Shown here in pieces: positions 9,878-19,573 of a stretch of 64,000 nucleotides of DNA. The notes beneath the pieces were generated by a model. The model was given only the letters and a program-made list of their open reading frames with translations. It was not told where the DNA came from and ran no database searches. The position numbers and the translations under genes were made by a program. Position 1 is the stretch's first letter. Each line of letters begins with the position of its first letter. Source of the stretch: Methylobacterium phyllostachyos (GTDB taxonomy: Bacteria > Pseudomonadota > Alphaproteobacteria > Rhizobiales > Beijerinckiaceae); the NCBI RefSeq assembly GCF_900103445.1, contig NZ_FNHS01000005.1:186001-250000 (forward strand), in the 5' to 3' direction.

Positions 9878-10900
9878 TCAGGCGCCCGGCGCGAGGCCGG
9901 TCAGCTTGAGCACGAAAGCGACGACGACGACCGAGACCAGCGAGATCGGCAGAAAAACCTTCCAGCCGAGGCGCATGAGCTGATCGTAGCGGTAGCGGGG
10001 CACGATGGATTTCACCATCGCGAACAGGAAGAACAGGAAGCTCGCCTTCAGGACGAACCAAATCACGCCGGGCACCCAGGTAAAGGGCGCGAACGGGATC
10101 GGCGACAGCCAGCCGCCCAGGAACAGCACGGTGCCGAGGGCGCACATGCTCATGATGGCGACGTACTCGCCCAGCATGAACAGCAGGTACGGGGTCGAGG
10201 AATACTCGACCATGTAGCCGGCCACGAGCTCCGATTCGGCCTCCGGCAGATCGAAGGGCGGGCGATTCGTCTCCGCGAGCGCCGAGATGAAGAACACCAC
10301 GAACATCGGGAACAGCCACAGCCAGTACCATCCAAACAGGCCGAGGCTGGTGTCCTGCGCCATCACGATGCGCGAGAGGTTGAGCGAGCCGGCGCAGAGC
10401 AGCACGCAGATGATTACGAAGCCCAGCGAGACCTCGTAGGAGATCATCTGTGCCGCCGACCGGAGCGCGCCCAGGAAGGCGTATTTCGAGTTCGACGCCC
10501 AGCCGCCCATGATGACGCCGTAGACGCCGAGGGACGAGATCGCGAAGATGTAGGTGATGCCGACATTGATGTCGGCGATCGCCCAGCCGTCGGCGAGCGG
10601 GATCACCGCCCAGCTCGACAGGGCCAGCATCGCGAAGACCAGCGGCGCCAGCAGGTAGATCGCCTTGTTGGCACCCGCCGGAATCACCGGCTCCTTGAGC
10701 ACGAACTTGAGCAGGTCAGCGAAGGACTGGAACAGGCCGAAGGGCCCGACCACGTTCGGGCCCCGGCGGAGCTGCACCGCCGCCCAGATCTTCCGATCGG
10801 CCAGAAGCGCGTAGGCGATGAAGACGAGCAATGCCGAGAGCAGCACGAAGCTCTTCAGCACGATCAGGAGCACGGTCCCGAGGATTTCGAGCGGCGTCAT
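9878..10900 (-). CDS. nuoH: NADH-quinone oxidoreductase subunit H
   Basis: Membrane subunit of complex I (ND1 homologue) that forms the quinone-access chamber with NuoB and NuoD. The 340 residues have eight or so hydrophobic helices. Diagnostic stretches are [35 protein letters not shown] and [20 protein letters not shown], followed by [13 protein letters not shown] at the end. The last two carry the loop residues at the quinone site. It starts with ATG 14 bases after nuoG. Confidence 0.98.
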   Translation of the reverse strand: MTPLEILGTVLLIVLKSFVLLSALLVFIAYALLADRKIWAAVQLRRGPNVVGPFGLFQSFADLLKFVLKEPVIPAGANKAIYLLAPLVFAMLALSSWAVIPLADGWAIADINVGITYIFAISSLGVYGVIMGGWASNSKYAFLGALRSAAQMISYEVSLGFVIICVLLCAGSLNLSRIVMAQDTSLGLFGWYWLWLFPMFVVFFISALAETNRPPFDLPEAESELVAGYMVEYSSTPYLLFMLGEYVAIMSMCALGTVLFLGGWLSPIPFAPFTWVPGVIWFVLKASFLFFLFAMVKSIVPRYRYDQLMRLGWKVFLPISLVSVVVVAFVLKLTGLAPGA

Positions 10901-10914
10901 CGGTCAAATAGCTC

Positions 10915-12996
10915 CTACTCGGCCGCCGCCAGGGGCCGCGCCTCGGCGGCGCGCTCCCGGGCAAGGCGCGAGCACTCGGCGAGGATGCGCGAGGCGCGGG
11001 CGATCGGGTTGGTGAGGTAGAAGTCGATCACGGGCGAGGCGAAGGCCGGCCCGGTGGCCGCGCCGCCGAGACCAGCGAGCTTCTCCACCGCCTCCACGAC
11101 GTTGCCGGGCTCCACGGCTCCGATTGCCGCGAAATGCGGGTGGGCGGTGTAGAGCGCCCGGCGGAGCGCGGTCAGCGAATCGAACGGCAGGCGCTTGCCC
11201 AGCACGTCCGACAGGGCGCGGAGGATCGCCCAATCCTCGCGGGCGTCGCCCGGCGGGAAGGCGGCGCGGTTGCCCATCTGGACCCGGCCTTCCGTGTTGA
11301 CCCAGGTCGCCGATTTCTCGCTGTAGGCGGCCCCCGGCAGGATTACGTCGGCCCGGGAGGCCCCGCGGTCGCCGTGGCTGCCCTGGTAGACCACGAAGGC
11401 GCCCGGGGCGACGTCGCGCTCGTCGGCGCCGAGGTTGAACAGGACGTCGAGGGCACCCGGCTCCAGCATCTGCGCGAAGGTCAGGCCGCCCTCCCCCGGC
11501 ACGAAGCCGAGATCGAGTGCGCCGACCCGGGCTGCAGCCGTGTGCAGCACGCCAAAAGCGTTCCCCTCGGCCGAGACCGCGCCGATCTCCTTGGCGAGCT
11601 TGGCCACGGCTGCCAGGATGCCCGGCTCGGCATTGGCACCGACGATCACGAGCGGCGCCTTCGCTTCCTTGAGAACCTCAAGGAAGCTGTGCTCGCCGCG
11701 GGCGAGCGCCGCCAGCGAATCGGGGCCGGCGCCGATGTAGTGGCTCGGATAGGTCAGATCGACCGGCTCGCCGATCACGCCCACCGCCAGGGGCGCCATG
11801 CGCCAGCGCTTGCGGATGCGCACGTTCAGCAGCGAGGCTTCGGTGCGCGGGTTGGCGCCGACGATCAGGATCGCGTCCGCCGCCTCGATCCCCGGAATGG
11901 TGGGGTTGAAGATGTAGGAGGCGCGGCCGAGCGTCGGGTCGAGGCCGGCATCTTTCTGGCGGCAGTCGAGGTTCGGCGAGCCCAGGCTCTTGATCAGCTC
12001 GCGCAGCGCGAAGATTTCCTCGACGCCTGCGAGGTCGCCGACGATCGCGCCGACGCGCTTGGGATCGGCCCCCTTCACCTTGGCGGCGATGGCCTGGAAC
12101 GCCTCACCCCAGGAGGCGGGCCGCAGCCGGCCGTTCTCGCGCAGGTAGGGCCGGTCGAGGCGCTGCATCCGCAGCCCGTCGATATGGTAACGGGTCTTGT
12201 CGGAGATCCACTCCTCGTTGATCTCCTCGCTGATCCGCGGCTCGATCTGCATCACCTCGCGGCCGCGCGTGTCGATGCGGATCGACGAGCCGACCGCGTC
12301 CATCACGTCGACCGATTCGGTCTTGTTCAGCTCCCAGGGGCGGACGTTGTAGCTCTGCGGCCGGTGCACGAGGGCGCCCACCGGGCAGAGGTCGGCGACG
12401 TTGCCCTGGAGTTCCGACGCCATCGACTGCTCGAGGTAGCTCGTGATCTCCATATCCTCGCCGCGGCCGATGGCGCCAAGGTCGGGCACGCCCGCCACTT
12501 CGGCCAGGAAGCGCACGCAGCGGGTGCAGTGGATGCAGCGGTTCATCGCGGTCCGCACCAGCGGGCCGATATGCTTCTCCTCGACTGCCCGCTTGTTCTC
12601 CTTGTAGCGGGTCGAATCGACCCCGTAGGCCATGGCCTGATCCTGCAGGTCGCAATGGCCGCCCTGGTCGCAAATCGGGCAATCAAGCGGGTGGTTGATG
12701 AGGAGGAACTCCATCACCCCTTCCCGCGCCTTCTTGGTCAGGCCGGAGCGGGTCAGCACCTCCGGCGGCTCGCCGTTCGGGCCGGGGCGGCAATCCTTCA
12801 CCGCGTAGGCGCAGGAGGCCACCGGCTTCGGCGCGCCCTTCAGCTCGACGAGGCACATCCGGCAATTGCCGGCGATCGACAGACGCTCGTGGAAGCAGAA
12901 GCGCGGGATCTCGGCCCCCGCGGCCTCGCAGGCCTGGAGCAGCGTGTATTCGGCCGGAACCTCGACCTCGGTGCCGTCGACGAGGATTTTTGTCAT
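10915..12996 (-). CDS. nuoG: NADH-quinone oxidoreductase subunit G
   Basis: Large iron-sulfur subunit of the NADH-oxidising arm of complex I. The first 80 or so residues are a 2Fe-2S ferredoxin domain (N1b) with CFHERLSIAGNCRMCLVEL. Next come the His/Cys cluster (N5) around HPLDCPICDQGGHCDLQD and the 4Fe-4S cluster N3/N4 segment CIHCTRCVRFLAEVAG. The rest is a molybdopterin-oxidoreductase-like domain that has no active site in this family. The length of 693 is usual for alphaproteobacteria and mitochondria; the extra N7 cluster of E. coli NuoG is not evident. It follows the small coiled-coil gene by 10 bases. Confidence 0.97.
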   Translation of the reverse strand: MTKILVDGTEVEVPAEYTLLQACEAAGAEIPRFCFHERLSIAGNCRMCLVELKGAPKPVASCAYAVKDCRPGPNGEPPEVLTRSGLTKKAREGVMEFLLINHPLDCPICDQGGHCDLQDQAMAYGVDSTRYKENKRAVEEKHIGPLVRTAMNRCIHCTRCVRFLAEVAGVPDLGAIGRGEDMEITSYLEQSMASELQGNVADLCPVGALVHRPQSYNVRPWELNKTESVDVMDAVGSSIRIDTRGREVMQIEPRISEEINEEWISDKTRYHIDGLRMQRLDRPYLRENGRLRPASWGEAFQAIAAKVKGADPKRVGAIVGDLAGVEEIFALRELIKSLGSPNLDCRQKDAGLDPTLGRASYIFNPTIPGIEAADAILIVGANPRTEASLLNVRIRKRWRMAPLAVGVIGEPVDLTYPSHYIGAGPDSLAALARGEHSFLEVLKEAKAPLVIVGANAEPGILAAVAKLAKEIGAVSAEGNAFGVLHTAAARVGALDLGFVPGEGGLTFAQMLEPGALDVLFNLGADERDVAPGAFVVYQGSHGDRGASRADVILPGAAYSEKSATWVNTEGRVQMGNRAAFPPGDAREDWAILRALSDVLGKRLPFDSLTALRRALYTAHPHFAAIGAVEPGNVVEAVEKLAGLGGAATGPAFASPVIDFYLTNPIARASRILAECSRLARERAAEARPLAAAE

Positions 12997-13006
12997 CGGT
13001 GCAATC

Positions 13007-13216
13007 TCAGTGCGGGGCGTCGGCGAGATCGAGGCGTCGCTCGATCCGCTCGATGCGAAGCTCGACCCTGTCGATCCGCCGGTGGACGCCAGCCAGATTC
13101 TCTTCGACCGCAGCCATGCGGCCGTTCACTTCACGGACATCATCGCTGAGGCGATCGACCTTCTCGTCGATCCGCCGCAGGTACACGAGCATGAGGTTGT
13201 CAGGCTGGCTCGTCAT
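13007..13216 (-). CDS. Small coiled-coil protein inside the nuo operon
   Basis: I do not recognise a characterised function. The 69 residues start MTSQPDNLMLVYLRRIDEKV, then form a near-continuous heptad pattern (VDRLSDDVREVNGRM, then VHRRIDRVELRIERIERRL) that predicts one long amphipathic coiled coil. It has no signal peptide, membrane helix or Cys. It lies 4 bases after nuoF and 10 before nuoG on the same strand, so it must be translated with them. Similar small MTSQPDNL...YLRRIDEK proteins occur in alphaproteobacteria, some next to toxin genes (recollection). It could be an inserted stray gene or an accessory factor for complex I. Confidence 0.8.
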   Translation of the reverse strand: MTSQPDNLMLVYLRRIDEKVDRLSDDVREVNGRMAAVEENLAGVHRRIDRVELRIERIERRLDLADAPH

Positions 13217-13220
13217 CGGA

Positions 13221-14522
13221 TCACTCCGCGGCCATCGGCACCGGCTCGCTGTGCGGGTTCGCGGTGTAGCGGTCGATGCGCTTCTCGATCTCGGGGCGGA
13301 AATGCTTGATCAGGCCCTGGATCGGCCAGGCCGCCGCGTCGCCGAGCGCGCAGATCGTGTGACCCTCGATCTGCTTGGTCACCTCGAACAGCATGTCGAT
13401 CTCGCGCTTCTGGGCGCGACCCTCGGTCATGCGCTGCATCACCCGCCACATCCAGCCGGTGCCCTCGCGGCAGGGCGTGCACTGGCCGCACGACTCGTGC
13501 TTGTAGAAGTACGAGATCCGGGTGATCGCCGCGACGATGTCGGTGGACTTGTCGAGCACGATCACCGCCGCGGTGCCGAGGCCGGAGCCGAGGTTGCGCA
13601 GCGTGTCGAAATCCATCTTGGCGTCGATGATTTGTTCCGCGGGAACAAGGGGGACTGAGGATCCGCCGGGGATGGAACACAAAAGATTGTCCCAGCCGCC
13701 GCGCATGCCGCCGCAATGGCGGTCGATGAGCTCGCGGAAGGTGATGCCCAGCTCCTCCTCGACGTTGCACGGCTTGTTGACGTGCCCGGAGACGCAGAAC
13801 AGCTTGGTGCCGGTGTTGTTCTTGCCGCCGAGCCCCGCGAACCACGCGCCTCCCCGCCGCAGGATCGTGCCGGCGACCGCGATCGACTCGACGTTGTTCA
13901 CGGTCGTGGGGCAGCCGTAGAGGCCCATATTGGCCGGGAACGGCGGCTTCAGCCGCGGCATCCCCTTCTTCCCCTCGAGGCTCTCGATGAGGGCCGTCTC
14001 CTCGCCGCAGATATAGGCGCCGGCGCCGTGGTGGACGTAGATATCGAAGGGGTAGTCGTGCACGTTCGACTGGCCGACGAGGCGGGCCGCGTAGGCCTCG
14101 TCCACGGCCTTCTGGAGGGCGTGCTTCTCGGCGACGTACTCGCCGCGGATGTAGATGTAGCAGGCATGCGCGTTCATCGCGAAACACGCCAGCATGCAGC
14201 CCTCGATGAGGAGATGCGGATCGTGCCGCATGATCTCCCGGTCCTTGCAGGTGCCCGGCTCCGACTCGTCGGCGTTGACCACGAGGTAGTGCGGGCGCCC
14301 GTCCGACTTCTTGGGCATGAACGACCACTTGAGGCCGGTCGGGAAGCCGGCGCCTCCGCGGCCGCGCAGGCCTGAGGCCTTCATCTCATCGATGATCCAG
14401 TCCCGGCCTTGCTCCAGCAGGAACTTGGTCCCGTCCCACGCGCCACGCTTCTTGGCGGCCTCCAAACCCGGGGAATGCAGCCCGTAGAGATTGGTGAAGA
14501 TGCGATCCTGATCCGACAGCAT
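13221..14522 (-). CDS. nuoF: NADH-quinone oxidoreductase subunit F (FMN, NADH site)
   Basis: Catalytic entry subunit of complex I; binds NADH, FMN and 4Fe-4S cluster N3. The 433 residues contain [18 protein letters not shown] (NADH/FMN glycine-rich region), [15 protein letters not shown] and [19 protein letters not shown]. The cluster motif is [15 protein letters not shown], with a fourth Cys downstream in [13 protein letters not shown]. All expected ligands are present. It starts 9 bases after nuoE. The C-terminus [12 protein letters not shown] is short and typical. Confidence 0.98.
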   Translation of the reverse strand: MLSDQDRIFTNLYGLHSPGLEAAKKRGAWDGTKFLLEQGRDWIIDEMKASGLRGRGGAGFPTGLKWSFMPKKSDGRPHYLVVNADESEPGTCKDREIMRHDPHLLIEGCMLACFAMNAHACYIYIRGEYVAEKHALQKAVDEAYAARLVGQSNVHDYPFDIYVHHGAGAYICGEETALIESLEGKKGMPRLKPPFPANMGLYGCPTTVNNVESIAVAGTILRRGGAWFAGLGGKNNTGTKLFCVSGHVNKPCNVEEELGITFRELIDRHCGGMRGGWDNLLCSIPGGSSVPLVPAEQIIDAKMDFDTLRNLGSGLGTAAVIVLDKSTDIVAAITRISYFYKHESCGQCTPCREGTGWMWRVMQRMTEGRAQKREIDMLFEVTKQIEGHTICALGDAAAWPIQGLIKHFRPEIEKRIDRYTANPHSEPVPMAAE

Positions 14523-14531
14523 GTCAGGTCC

Positions 14532-15905
14532 TCACTGAGCCGGCGCCGACAGGGTCTTGGCCTGCCCCACCCAGTCCTCCCGGTCGATGCGACCCGGGAA
14601 CGCGAGGTAGGTGCCGACCCAGGTGATTTCGTCGCGGGTCCAGGCGGCGACCTGGTCGAAATGATAGATGCCGAGCCCGTTCAGGCGCTGGCCGTTATCC
14701 GCGTCGATGCCCGCGATGCGCGTCAGGTCGTCCGGCTGCCCGGCCCGGGCGGCATCGAGGCCCGGGGGCCGCTTGCCGACCGCGTCGGCCTTCTGCTCGG
14801 GGCTCGCGTCCTGCGGCAGGGCCGCCAGGGCTCCGGCGACGCGGGCCTCCTCGGCCTCGGCCGCCACCTCGGCGTCGCTCGCACCGGAGGCTTCCGGCTG
14901 CTGCGGGACCGAATCGCGGGCCGGCACGTCCTGCTTCCCCTGCTCGCCAGCAGCGGGCTCGCCCTCGGCGACGCGCTTGGCCGGCGAATCGAGCACGTCG
15001 GCATCGTCCTGGCGGGCGCCGCCGTGCTTGGCGGTGGACCGGCCGCGCTCGGCCGCGTCGGCGCGATCCTCGGGCTTGACCGGCGTCTCGCCACCCGCGG
15101 CCCGCTGGGCCGGGGCGTCGCTCACGGTGCGCTCGACCGGGCGGCCGGCATCGGGTCGGGCCGGCTTCGGATTGGTCGCGGCCTGCTGCGCGCCGGCCTC
15201 CGCCTCGCCGGTCTTAGCAGCGGGGCTGGCCGCCGGCTCCTCGGCCTTTCCGGCCTCTTCGAAGCGCTTGCGCCAAGCGCCGACCCGCGAGCCGTCGAAC
15301 AGCGTCGGGTCGGTGAGCGTATTCACGGCGCCCTGGGGCTCGGACGAGACGCGCCCAGTCTGCGAGCCGACCTTCACGGGCCGGCCGGCGGCGAGGTCGT
15401 CCATCAGTTGCCCAAGCGATTCGGGCGTCAGATCCTCGTAATAGTCCTGGTTGATCTGCACCATCGGCGCGTTGCAGCAGGCGCCCAGGCACTCGACTTC
15501 GAGCCAGGAGAAATTGCCGTCCGCCGAGACGTGACCCGGCGCGCCAAGCCGGTCGTGCAGCATCTCCTTCAGCCCACGCGCGCCGCAGGAATCACACGGG
15601 ACCGTGCCGCAGACCTGGATCCAGAAGCGGCCCACCGGCTCCAGGGCGAACATCGTGTAGAAGGTCGCAACTTCCAGCACGCGGATGTTCGGCATGCCGA
15701 GTTCGGCCGCCACCGCCTCGATCGCCGCCCGCGGCAGCCAGCCGCCGTTCTGCTCCTGCGCCTTCCACAGGAGCGAGATCACCGCGGAGGCCTGACGGCC
15801 CTCGGGGTACTTGGCGATCTGGGTCTTCGCCCACTCGGCGTTCTCAGGCGAGAACGCGAAGTCTTGGGGCTGCTCAGAGGCGGGGGCGAGTCTGCGGTTG
15901 GCCAT
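14532..15905 (-). CDS. nuoE: NADH-quinone oxidoreductase subunit E with long C-terminal extension
   Basis: Peripheral subunit of complex I with the 2Fe-2S cluster N1a. Residues 1 to about 165 form the thioredoxin-like NuoE core. Its ligands are in VCGTVPCDSCGARG and VECLGACCNAPM. The remaining roughly 290 residues are an extension: a long Ala/Pro/Glu-rich, probably disordered stretch, then a folded tail from about residue 390. That tail (LTRIAGIDADNGQRLNGLG, IYHFDQVAAWTRDEI, AFPGRIDREDW) resembles a helix-hairpin-helix or SAP-like domain. Longer NuoE proteins with this tail are known in Rhizobiales, but 457 residues is at the long end (E. coli has 166). It lies 9 bases after nuoD. Confidence 0.96.
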   Translation of the reverse strand: MANRRLAPASEQPQDFAFSPENAEWAKTQIAKYPEGRQASAVISLLWKAQEQNGGWLPRAAIEAVAAELGMPNIRVLEVATFYTMFALEPVGRFWIQVCGTVPCDSCGARGLKEMLHDRLGAPGHVSADGNFSWLEVECLGACCNAPMVQINQDYYEDLTPESLGQLMDDLAAGRPVKVGSQTGRVSSEPQGAVNTLTDPTLFDGSRVGAWRKRFEEAGKAEEPAASPAAKTGEAEAGAQQAATNPKPARPDAGRPVERTVSDAPAQRAAGGETPVKPEDRADAAERGRSTAKHGGARQDDADVLDSPAKRVAEGEPAAGEQGKQDVPARDSVPQQPEASGASDAEVAAEAEEARVAGALAALPQDASPEQKADAVGKRPPGLDAARAGQPDDLTRIAGIDADNGQRLNGLGIYHFDQVAAWTRDEITWVGTYLAFPGRIDREDWVGQAKTLSAPAQ

Positions 15906-15914
15906 CGCTTTGTC

Positions 15915-17105
15915 TTACCGATCCACTTCGCCGAACACGATGTCGAGCGTGCCGAGCACGCAGGAGACGTCGGCGAGAAGGTGCCCACGGCACATCCAGT
16001 CCATCGCCTGCAGATGCGCGAAGCCCGGCGCGCGGATCTTGCAGCGATACGGCTTGTTGGTCCCGTCGGACACGAGATAGACGCCGAACTCGCCCTTCGG
16101 CGCCTCGACGGCGGCGTAGACCTCGCCCTCGGGGACGTGGAAGCCTTCCGTGTAGAGCTTGAAGTGGTGGATGAGCGCCTCCATCGAGCGCTTCATCTCC
16201 CGGCGCGGCGGCGGCGCGAACTTGCCGTCGATCGAGGCGATCGGCCCCTGGCCGGCCGGTTCGCGCAGCTTGGCGATGCACTGCTTCATGATGCGCACCG
16301 ATTCGCGCATCTCCTCCATGCGGATCACCTGGCGATCATAGGTGTCGCCGTTCTTCCCCACGGGGATGTCGAACTCCATCTCCTCGTAGCACTCGTAGGG
16401 CTGCGCCTTGCGCAGATCCCACGGGATGCCGGAGCCGCGCACCATCACGCCGGAGAAGCCCCACTGCATCGCCTCGTCGACCGACACGATGCCGATGTCG
16501 ACGTTGCGCTGCTTGAAGATGCGGTTGGCCATGACGAGGTCGTCGAGATCCTGGACGACCTGCAGGAACGGGTCGCAGAACGCGTCGATGTCGTCGATCA
16601 GCTTCGGCGGCAGGTCCTGGTGGACGCCGCCGGGCCGGAAGTAGTTGGCGTGGAGCCGGGCGCCGGAGGCCCGCTCGTAGAAGATCATCAGCTTCTCGCG
16701 CTCCTCGAAGCCCCAGAGCGGGGGCGTGAGGGCGCCGACATCCATCGCCTGCGTGGTGACGTTGAGCAGGTGCGACAGCAGGCGGCCGATCTCGCAGAAC
16801 AGCGTGCGGATCAGCTTGGCCCGGCGCGGCACCTCGATCCCGGCGAGCTTCTCGATCGCCAGGCAGAACGCATGCTCCTGATTCATCGGCGACACGTAGT
16901 CGAGCCGGTCGAAATAGGGCGTCGCCTGCAGGTAGGTCTTGTACTCGATCAGCTTCTCGGTGCCGCGGTGGAGCAGGCCGATATGCGGATCGACGCGCTC
17001 GACCACCTCGCCGTCGAGTTCCAGCACGAGGCGGAGCACGCCGTGCGCCGCCGGATGCTGCGGGCCGAAGTTGATCGCGAAGTTGCGGATGTTGTGTTCG
17101 GTCAT
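15915..17105 (-). CDS. nuoD: NADH-quinone oxidoreductase subunit D
   Basis: Quinone-site subunit of complex I (49-kDa homologue), related to NiFe-hydrogenase large subunits. The 396 residues include [19 protein letters not shown], with the His of the quinone pocket. [33 protein letters not shown] and the C-terminal [19 protein letters not shown] are also diagnostic. It starts at ATG 15 bases after nuoC and is not fused to it, unlike in E. coli. The conserved Asp and Tyr of the quinone site lie in this family in the segments named, and none seems missing. Confidence 0.98.
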   Translation of the reverse strand: MTEHNIRNFAINFGPQHPAAHGVLRLVLELDGEVVERVDPHIGLLHRGTEKLIEYKTYLQATPYFDRLDYVSPMNQEHAFCLAIEKLAGIEVPRRAKLIRTLFCEIGRLLSHLLNVTTQAMDVGALTPPLWGFEEREKLMIFYERASGARLHANYFRPGGVHQDLPPKLIDDIDAFCDPFLQVVQDLDDLVMANRIFKQRNVDIGIVSVDEAMQWGFSGVMVRGSGIPWDLRKAQPYECYEEMEFDIPVGKNGDTYDRQVIRMEEMRESVRIMKQCIAKLREPAGQGPIASIDGKFAPPPRREMKRSMEALIHHFKLYTEGFHVPEGEVYAAVEAPKGEFGVYLVSDGTNKPYRCKIRAPGFAHLQAMDWMCRGHLLADVSCVLGTLDIVFGEVDR

Positions 17106-17120
17106 CGGCCGGCTCCGTCC

Positions 17121-17768
17121 TCAGGCCGACTTCTTCTCGTCGCCCGGCAGCACGTAATCCGTGCCTTCCCAGGGCGAGAGGAAATCGAAGTTCCGGAATT
17201 CCTGCGTCAGCTTCACCGGCTCGTACACGACGCGCGCCTGGTCCTGGTCGTAGCGGACCTCGACGAAGCCGGTGAGCGGAAAGTCTTTTCGCAGGGGGTG
17301 CCCCTCGAACCCATAATCGGTGAGCAGGCGGCGCAGGTCGGGATGGCCCGAGAACAGGATCCCGTAGAGATCGTAGGTCTCGCGCTCGTACCAGTTGGCG
17401 GCCGGAAACACCTCGATCACCGAGGGGACGGGCGTCACCTCGTCGGTCTGCACCTTCACCCGGATGCGCAGGTTATGGCGCAGGGACAGCAGGTGGTAGA
17501 CGACGTCGAAGCGCTTCTCGCGCTGCGGGTAGTCCACGCCGCAAATGTCGATGAAGTTGCGGAACGCGCAGGCGGGATCGTCGCGCAGATAGGTCAACGC
17601 GTAGACGATGTCGGAGGCCTGGACCACAAGGGTCAGCTCGCCGAACGCGATGGTATGGGACACCACCGCGGGGCCCAGCGCGCCGACGACCCGCTCGGCC
17701 ATGGCCGAAACCGCGTCCGCGCCGTAGACCGGCTGGGTGTGGGGGAGGATCGAGATGCCGTTCGTCAT
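17121..17768 (-). CDS. nuoC: NADH-quinone oxidoreductase subunit C
   Basis: 30-kDa-type structural subunit of the complex I peripheral arm. The 215 residues carry the family signature [20 protein letters not shown] at about residues 125-145, followed by [20 protein letters not shown]. The N-terminal part (residues 20-100) is the alpha/beta domain with [20 protein letters not shown]. It has no cofactor ligands, as expected. It lies 9 bases after nuoB and 15 before nuoD, inside the operon. Confidence 0.98.
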   Translation of the reverse strand: MTNGISILPHTQPVYGADAVSAMAERVVGALGPAVVSHTIAFGELTLVVQASDIVYALTYLRDDPACAFRNFIDICGVDYPQREKRFDVVYHLLSLRHNLRIRVKVQTDEVTPVPSVIEVFPAANWYERETYDLYGILFSGHPDLRRLLTDYGFEGHPLRKDFPLTGFVEVRYDQDQARVVYEPVKLTQEFRNFDFLSPWEGTDYVLPGDEKKSA

Positions 17769-17777
17769 GGCCGCCCC

Positions 17778-18377
17778 TCAGCGCTCGATCGTGCCGGTGC
17801 GGCGGATCTTCTTCTGGAGAAGGAGCACGCCGTAGAGCAGCGCCTCGGCGGTGGGCGGGCAGCCGGGCACGTAGATGTCCACCGGCACCACCCGGTCGCA
17901 GCCGCGTACCACCGAATAGGAGTAGTGGTAGTAGCCGCCGCCGTTGGCGCAGGAACCCATCGAGATGACGTAGCGCGGCTCCGGCATCTGGTCGTAGACC
18001 TTGCGCAGGGCCGGGGCCATCTTGTTGGTCAGCGTGCCGGCGACGATCATCACGTCGGACTGGCGGGGCGAGCCGCGGGGCGCGAAGCCGAATCGCTCGC
18101 AATCGTAGCGCGGCATCGACATCTGCATCATCTCGACCGCGCAGCAGGCGAGACCGAAGGTCATCCACATCAGCGAGCCCGTGCGGGCCCAGTTGATCAG
18201 CTCGTCCGTGGTGGTGAGCAGGAAGCCCCGGTCGGCCAGCTCGTCGCTGATCGACAGGAAAGTCGGATCGTCCGCACCGATCGGGCGGCCGGTATTGGGA
18301 TCGATGATCCCCTTCGGCTGGGGCGCGACCGCGGGGGCGCGGGACAGGCTGTGGTTTGTGTCGGTGATCAGGGCCAT
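17778..18377 (-). CDS. nuoB: NADH-quinone oxidoreductase subunit B (cluster N2)
   Basis: Holds the terminal 4Fe-4S cluster N2 that reduces quinone. The 199 residues show the N2 ligands in [11 protein letters not shown] (adjacent Cys78 and Cys79), [17 protein letters not shown] and [12 protein letters not shown] start it at the ATG at 18377 ([10 protein letters not shown]). The open frame extends 17 residues further, but that part overlaps the end of nuoA and is not conserved-looking. The N-terminal 40 residues before the fold are the usual alphaproteobacterial extension. The gap to nuoA is 41 bases. Confidence 0.97.
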   Translation of the reverse strand: MALITDTNHSLSRAPAVAPQPKGIIDPNTGRPIGADDPTFLSISDELADRGFLLTTTDELINWARTGSLMWMTFGLACCAVEMMQMSMPRYDCERFGFAPRGSPRQSDVMIVAGTLTNKMAPALRKVYDQMPEPRYVISMGSCANGGGYYHYSYSVVRGCDRVVPVDIYVPGCPPTAEALLYGVLLLQKKIRRTGTIER

Positions 18378-18418
18378 CGGCGACTCGGGTGTCCGGTGCG
18401 GGCGGGGGCTGACGGGGC

Positions 18419-18784
18419 TCAATCCCACTCAAGGGCGCCCTTGCGCCACTCGTAGACGAAGCCGACGGTCAGCACGCCCAGGAAGACGATCATCGACCAG
18501 AAGCCGAACCAGCCGAGATCCCCGAAGGTGATCGCCCAGGGAAACAGGAACGCGACTTCGAGATCGAAGATGATGAATAGGATCGCGACGAGGTAGAACC
18601 GCACGTCGAACTTCATGCGGGCGTCGTCGAAGGCGTTGAACCCGCACTCGTAGGCCGAGAGCTTCTCCGGATCCGGGCTCTTGAACGCGACAAGAAAGGG
18701 CACGACCAGCAGAGCCGTGGCGATGAACAGTGCCACACCGATGAACACGATGAGCGGCAGGTAATCCGCCAACAATCCGGTCAT
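18419..18784 (-). CDS. nuoA: NADH-quinone oxidoreductase subunit A
   Basis: Small membrane subunit of complex I (ND3 homologue) with three hydrophobic helices. The 121 residues start [19 protein letters not shown] and contain the loop [19 protein letters not shown] with the conserved Cys that marks the active/deactive switch in mitochondrial homologues. It is the first gene of the nuo operon, so the promoter should lie just above 18784 on the minus strand. The C-terminus [12 protein letters not shown] is standard. Confidence 0.98.
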   Translation of the reverse strand: MTGLLADYLPLIVFIGVALFIATALLVVPFLVAFKSPDPEKLSAYECGFNAFDDARMKFDVRFYLVAILFIIFDLEVAFLFPWAITFGDLGWFGFWSMIVFLGVLTVGFVYEWRKGALEWD

Positions 18785-19111
18785 ACCAGGGCCTCGCGAG
18801 ACGAAAGAAAACCGCGGTGCGACGCCGACCCGGATTCGCCCGTGGAATTGTTCTTATGCCAGGATGCGCGCGGCCGGAGGCTTAGTCGAGCCGCCGGCCC
18901 GTGACAATGGCTTGTCGCGTCGCACAAAGAGGGCTGTCAGTCTTCTCCAGAGATGGGCACGGGCGGCAGGTCTGCAACACGACGGAAGCGCGCAGGCCCA
19001 TCGGCACGCCGACGCACAAATCCGCGCCTGACGTGCTTGACAGTCCCCCGGTCGCCCCATAAACCCCGCCCCGTCGCCGGGCGAAACGCCCCTTCGAGGC
19101 GAACACGCCGT
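18785..19111. other. Intergenic region upstream of nuoA and tRNA-Asp
   Basis: No gene is supported here. It must hold the nuo promoter (minus strand) and the tRNA-Asp promoter (plus strand). I could not identify convincing -35/-10 pairs by eye. The open frames crossing it have no coding character or ribosome site. Confidence 0.6.
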
Positions 19112-19188
19112 GCGGGCGTAGCTCAGTTGGTTAGAGTGCCGGCCTGTCACGCCGGAGGTCGCGGGTTCGAGCCCCGTCGCCCGCGCCA
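19112..19188 (+). tRNA. tRNA-Asp (anticodon GTC)
   Basis: A full cloverleaf is readable. The acceptor stem GCGGGCG pairs with CGCCCGC (19178-19184), followed by discriminator G and an encoded CCA (19186-19188). The D-loop region is GCTCAGTTGGTTAGAGTGC. The anticodon stem-loop GGCCTGTCACGCC has anticodon GTC, and the T-arm is GCGGGTTCGAGCCCCGT. It is a lone tRNA between the nuo operon and the RidA gene. Confidence 0.97.
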
Positions 19189-19573
19189 CTTCACTGCATC
19201 CCTTACATCTGATCCGCAGGGTCCAGGCAGCTTGTTCCGGCCGCTCGGAGCTCATGCCGGGCGGACATGGTCGCGAGGCGCCGTCTGCCGAATCGTTGGC
19301 AATACGCTGATCGCGACCGGAGACGATCGTGGAGAAACGGCTCGGCTGCGCCCTCGTCCTGCGCGCCTTCCGCGCGGAATCCACGGGCAACGATCGGGGT
19401 GGCCCGACCTTCGACGATCTCGACGTGTGACTGTCCGGATCACCGTGGAGCCCCGCTATGGGCGCGGGCTCAAGGCACTGCCGCCGGATCGCCGGAAGGC
19501 GGCCCACCAGGTGATTCTCGAGCTTCACGCTGATCCGGGCTGGCCGAGTCATTGCGCCGGGAAGGCGGCACTC
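19189..19573. other. Region without a firm gene; possible decayed toxin-antitoxin remnant
   Basis: Two tiny overlapping plus-strand frames are seen. One runs from GTG 19329 to TGA 19430 (33 codons, ending GGPTFDDLDV). The other starts at GTG 19427, overlapping that stop, and reads VTVRITVEPRYGRGLKALPP, then RKAAHQVILELHADPGWPS, before degenerating into the antisense of the RidA gene. The second resembles the start of RelE/HigB-type toxins, and the overlap is typical of coupled pairs. Both are too short for intact proteins, so this is at best a relic. Confidence 0.3.

Noticed and set aside
14409-18455. 1348-codon plus-strand open frame
   Set aside because: It lies antisense to nuoE, nuoD, nuoC and nuoB, which are all well supported. 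Long antisense frames are expected at this GC content, and its composition (Arg, Asp, His, Gly) is typical of a shadow.
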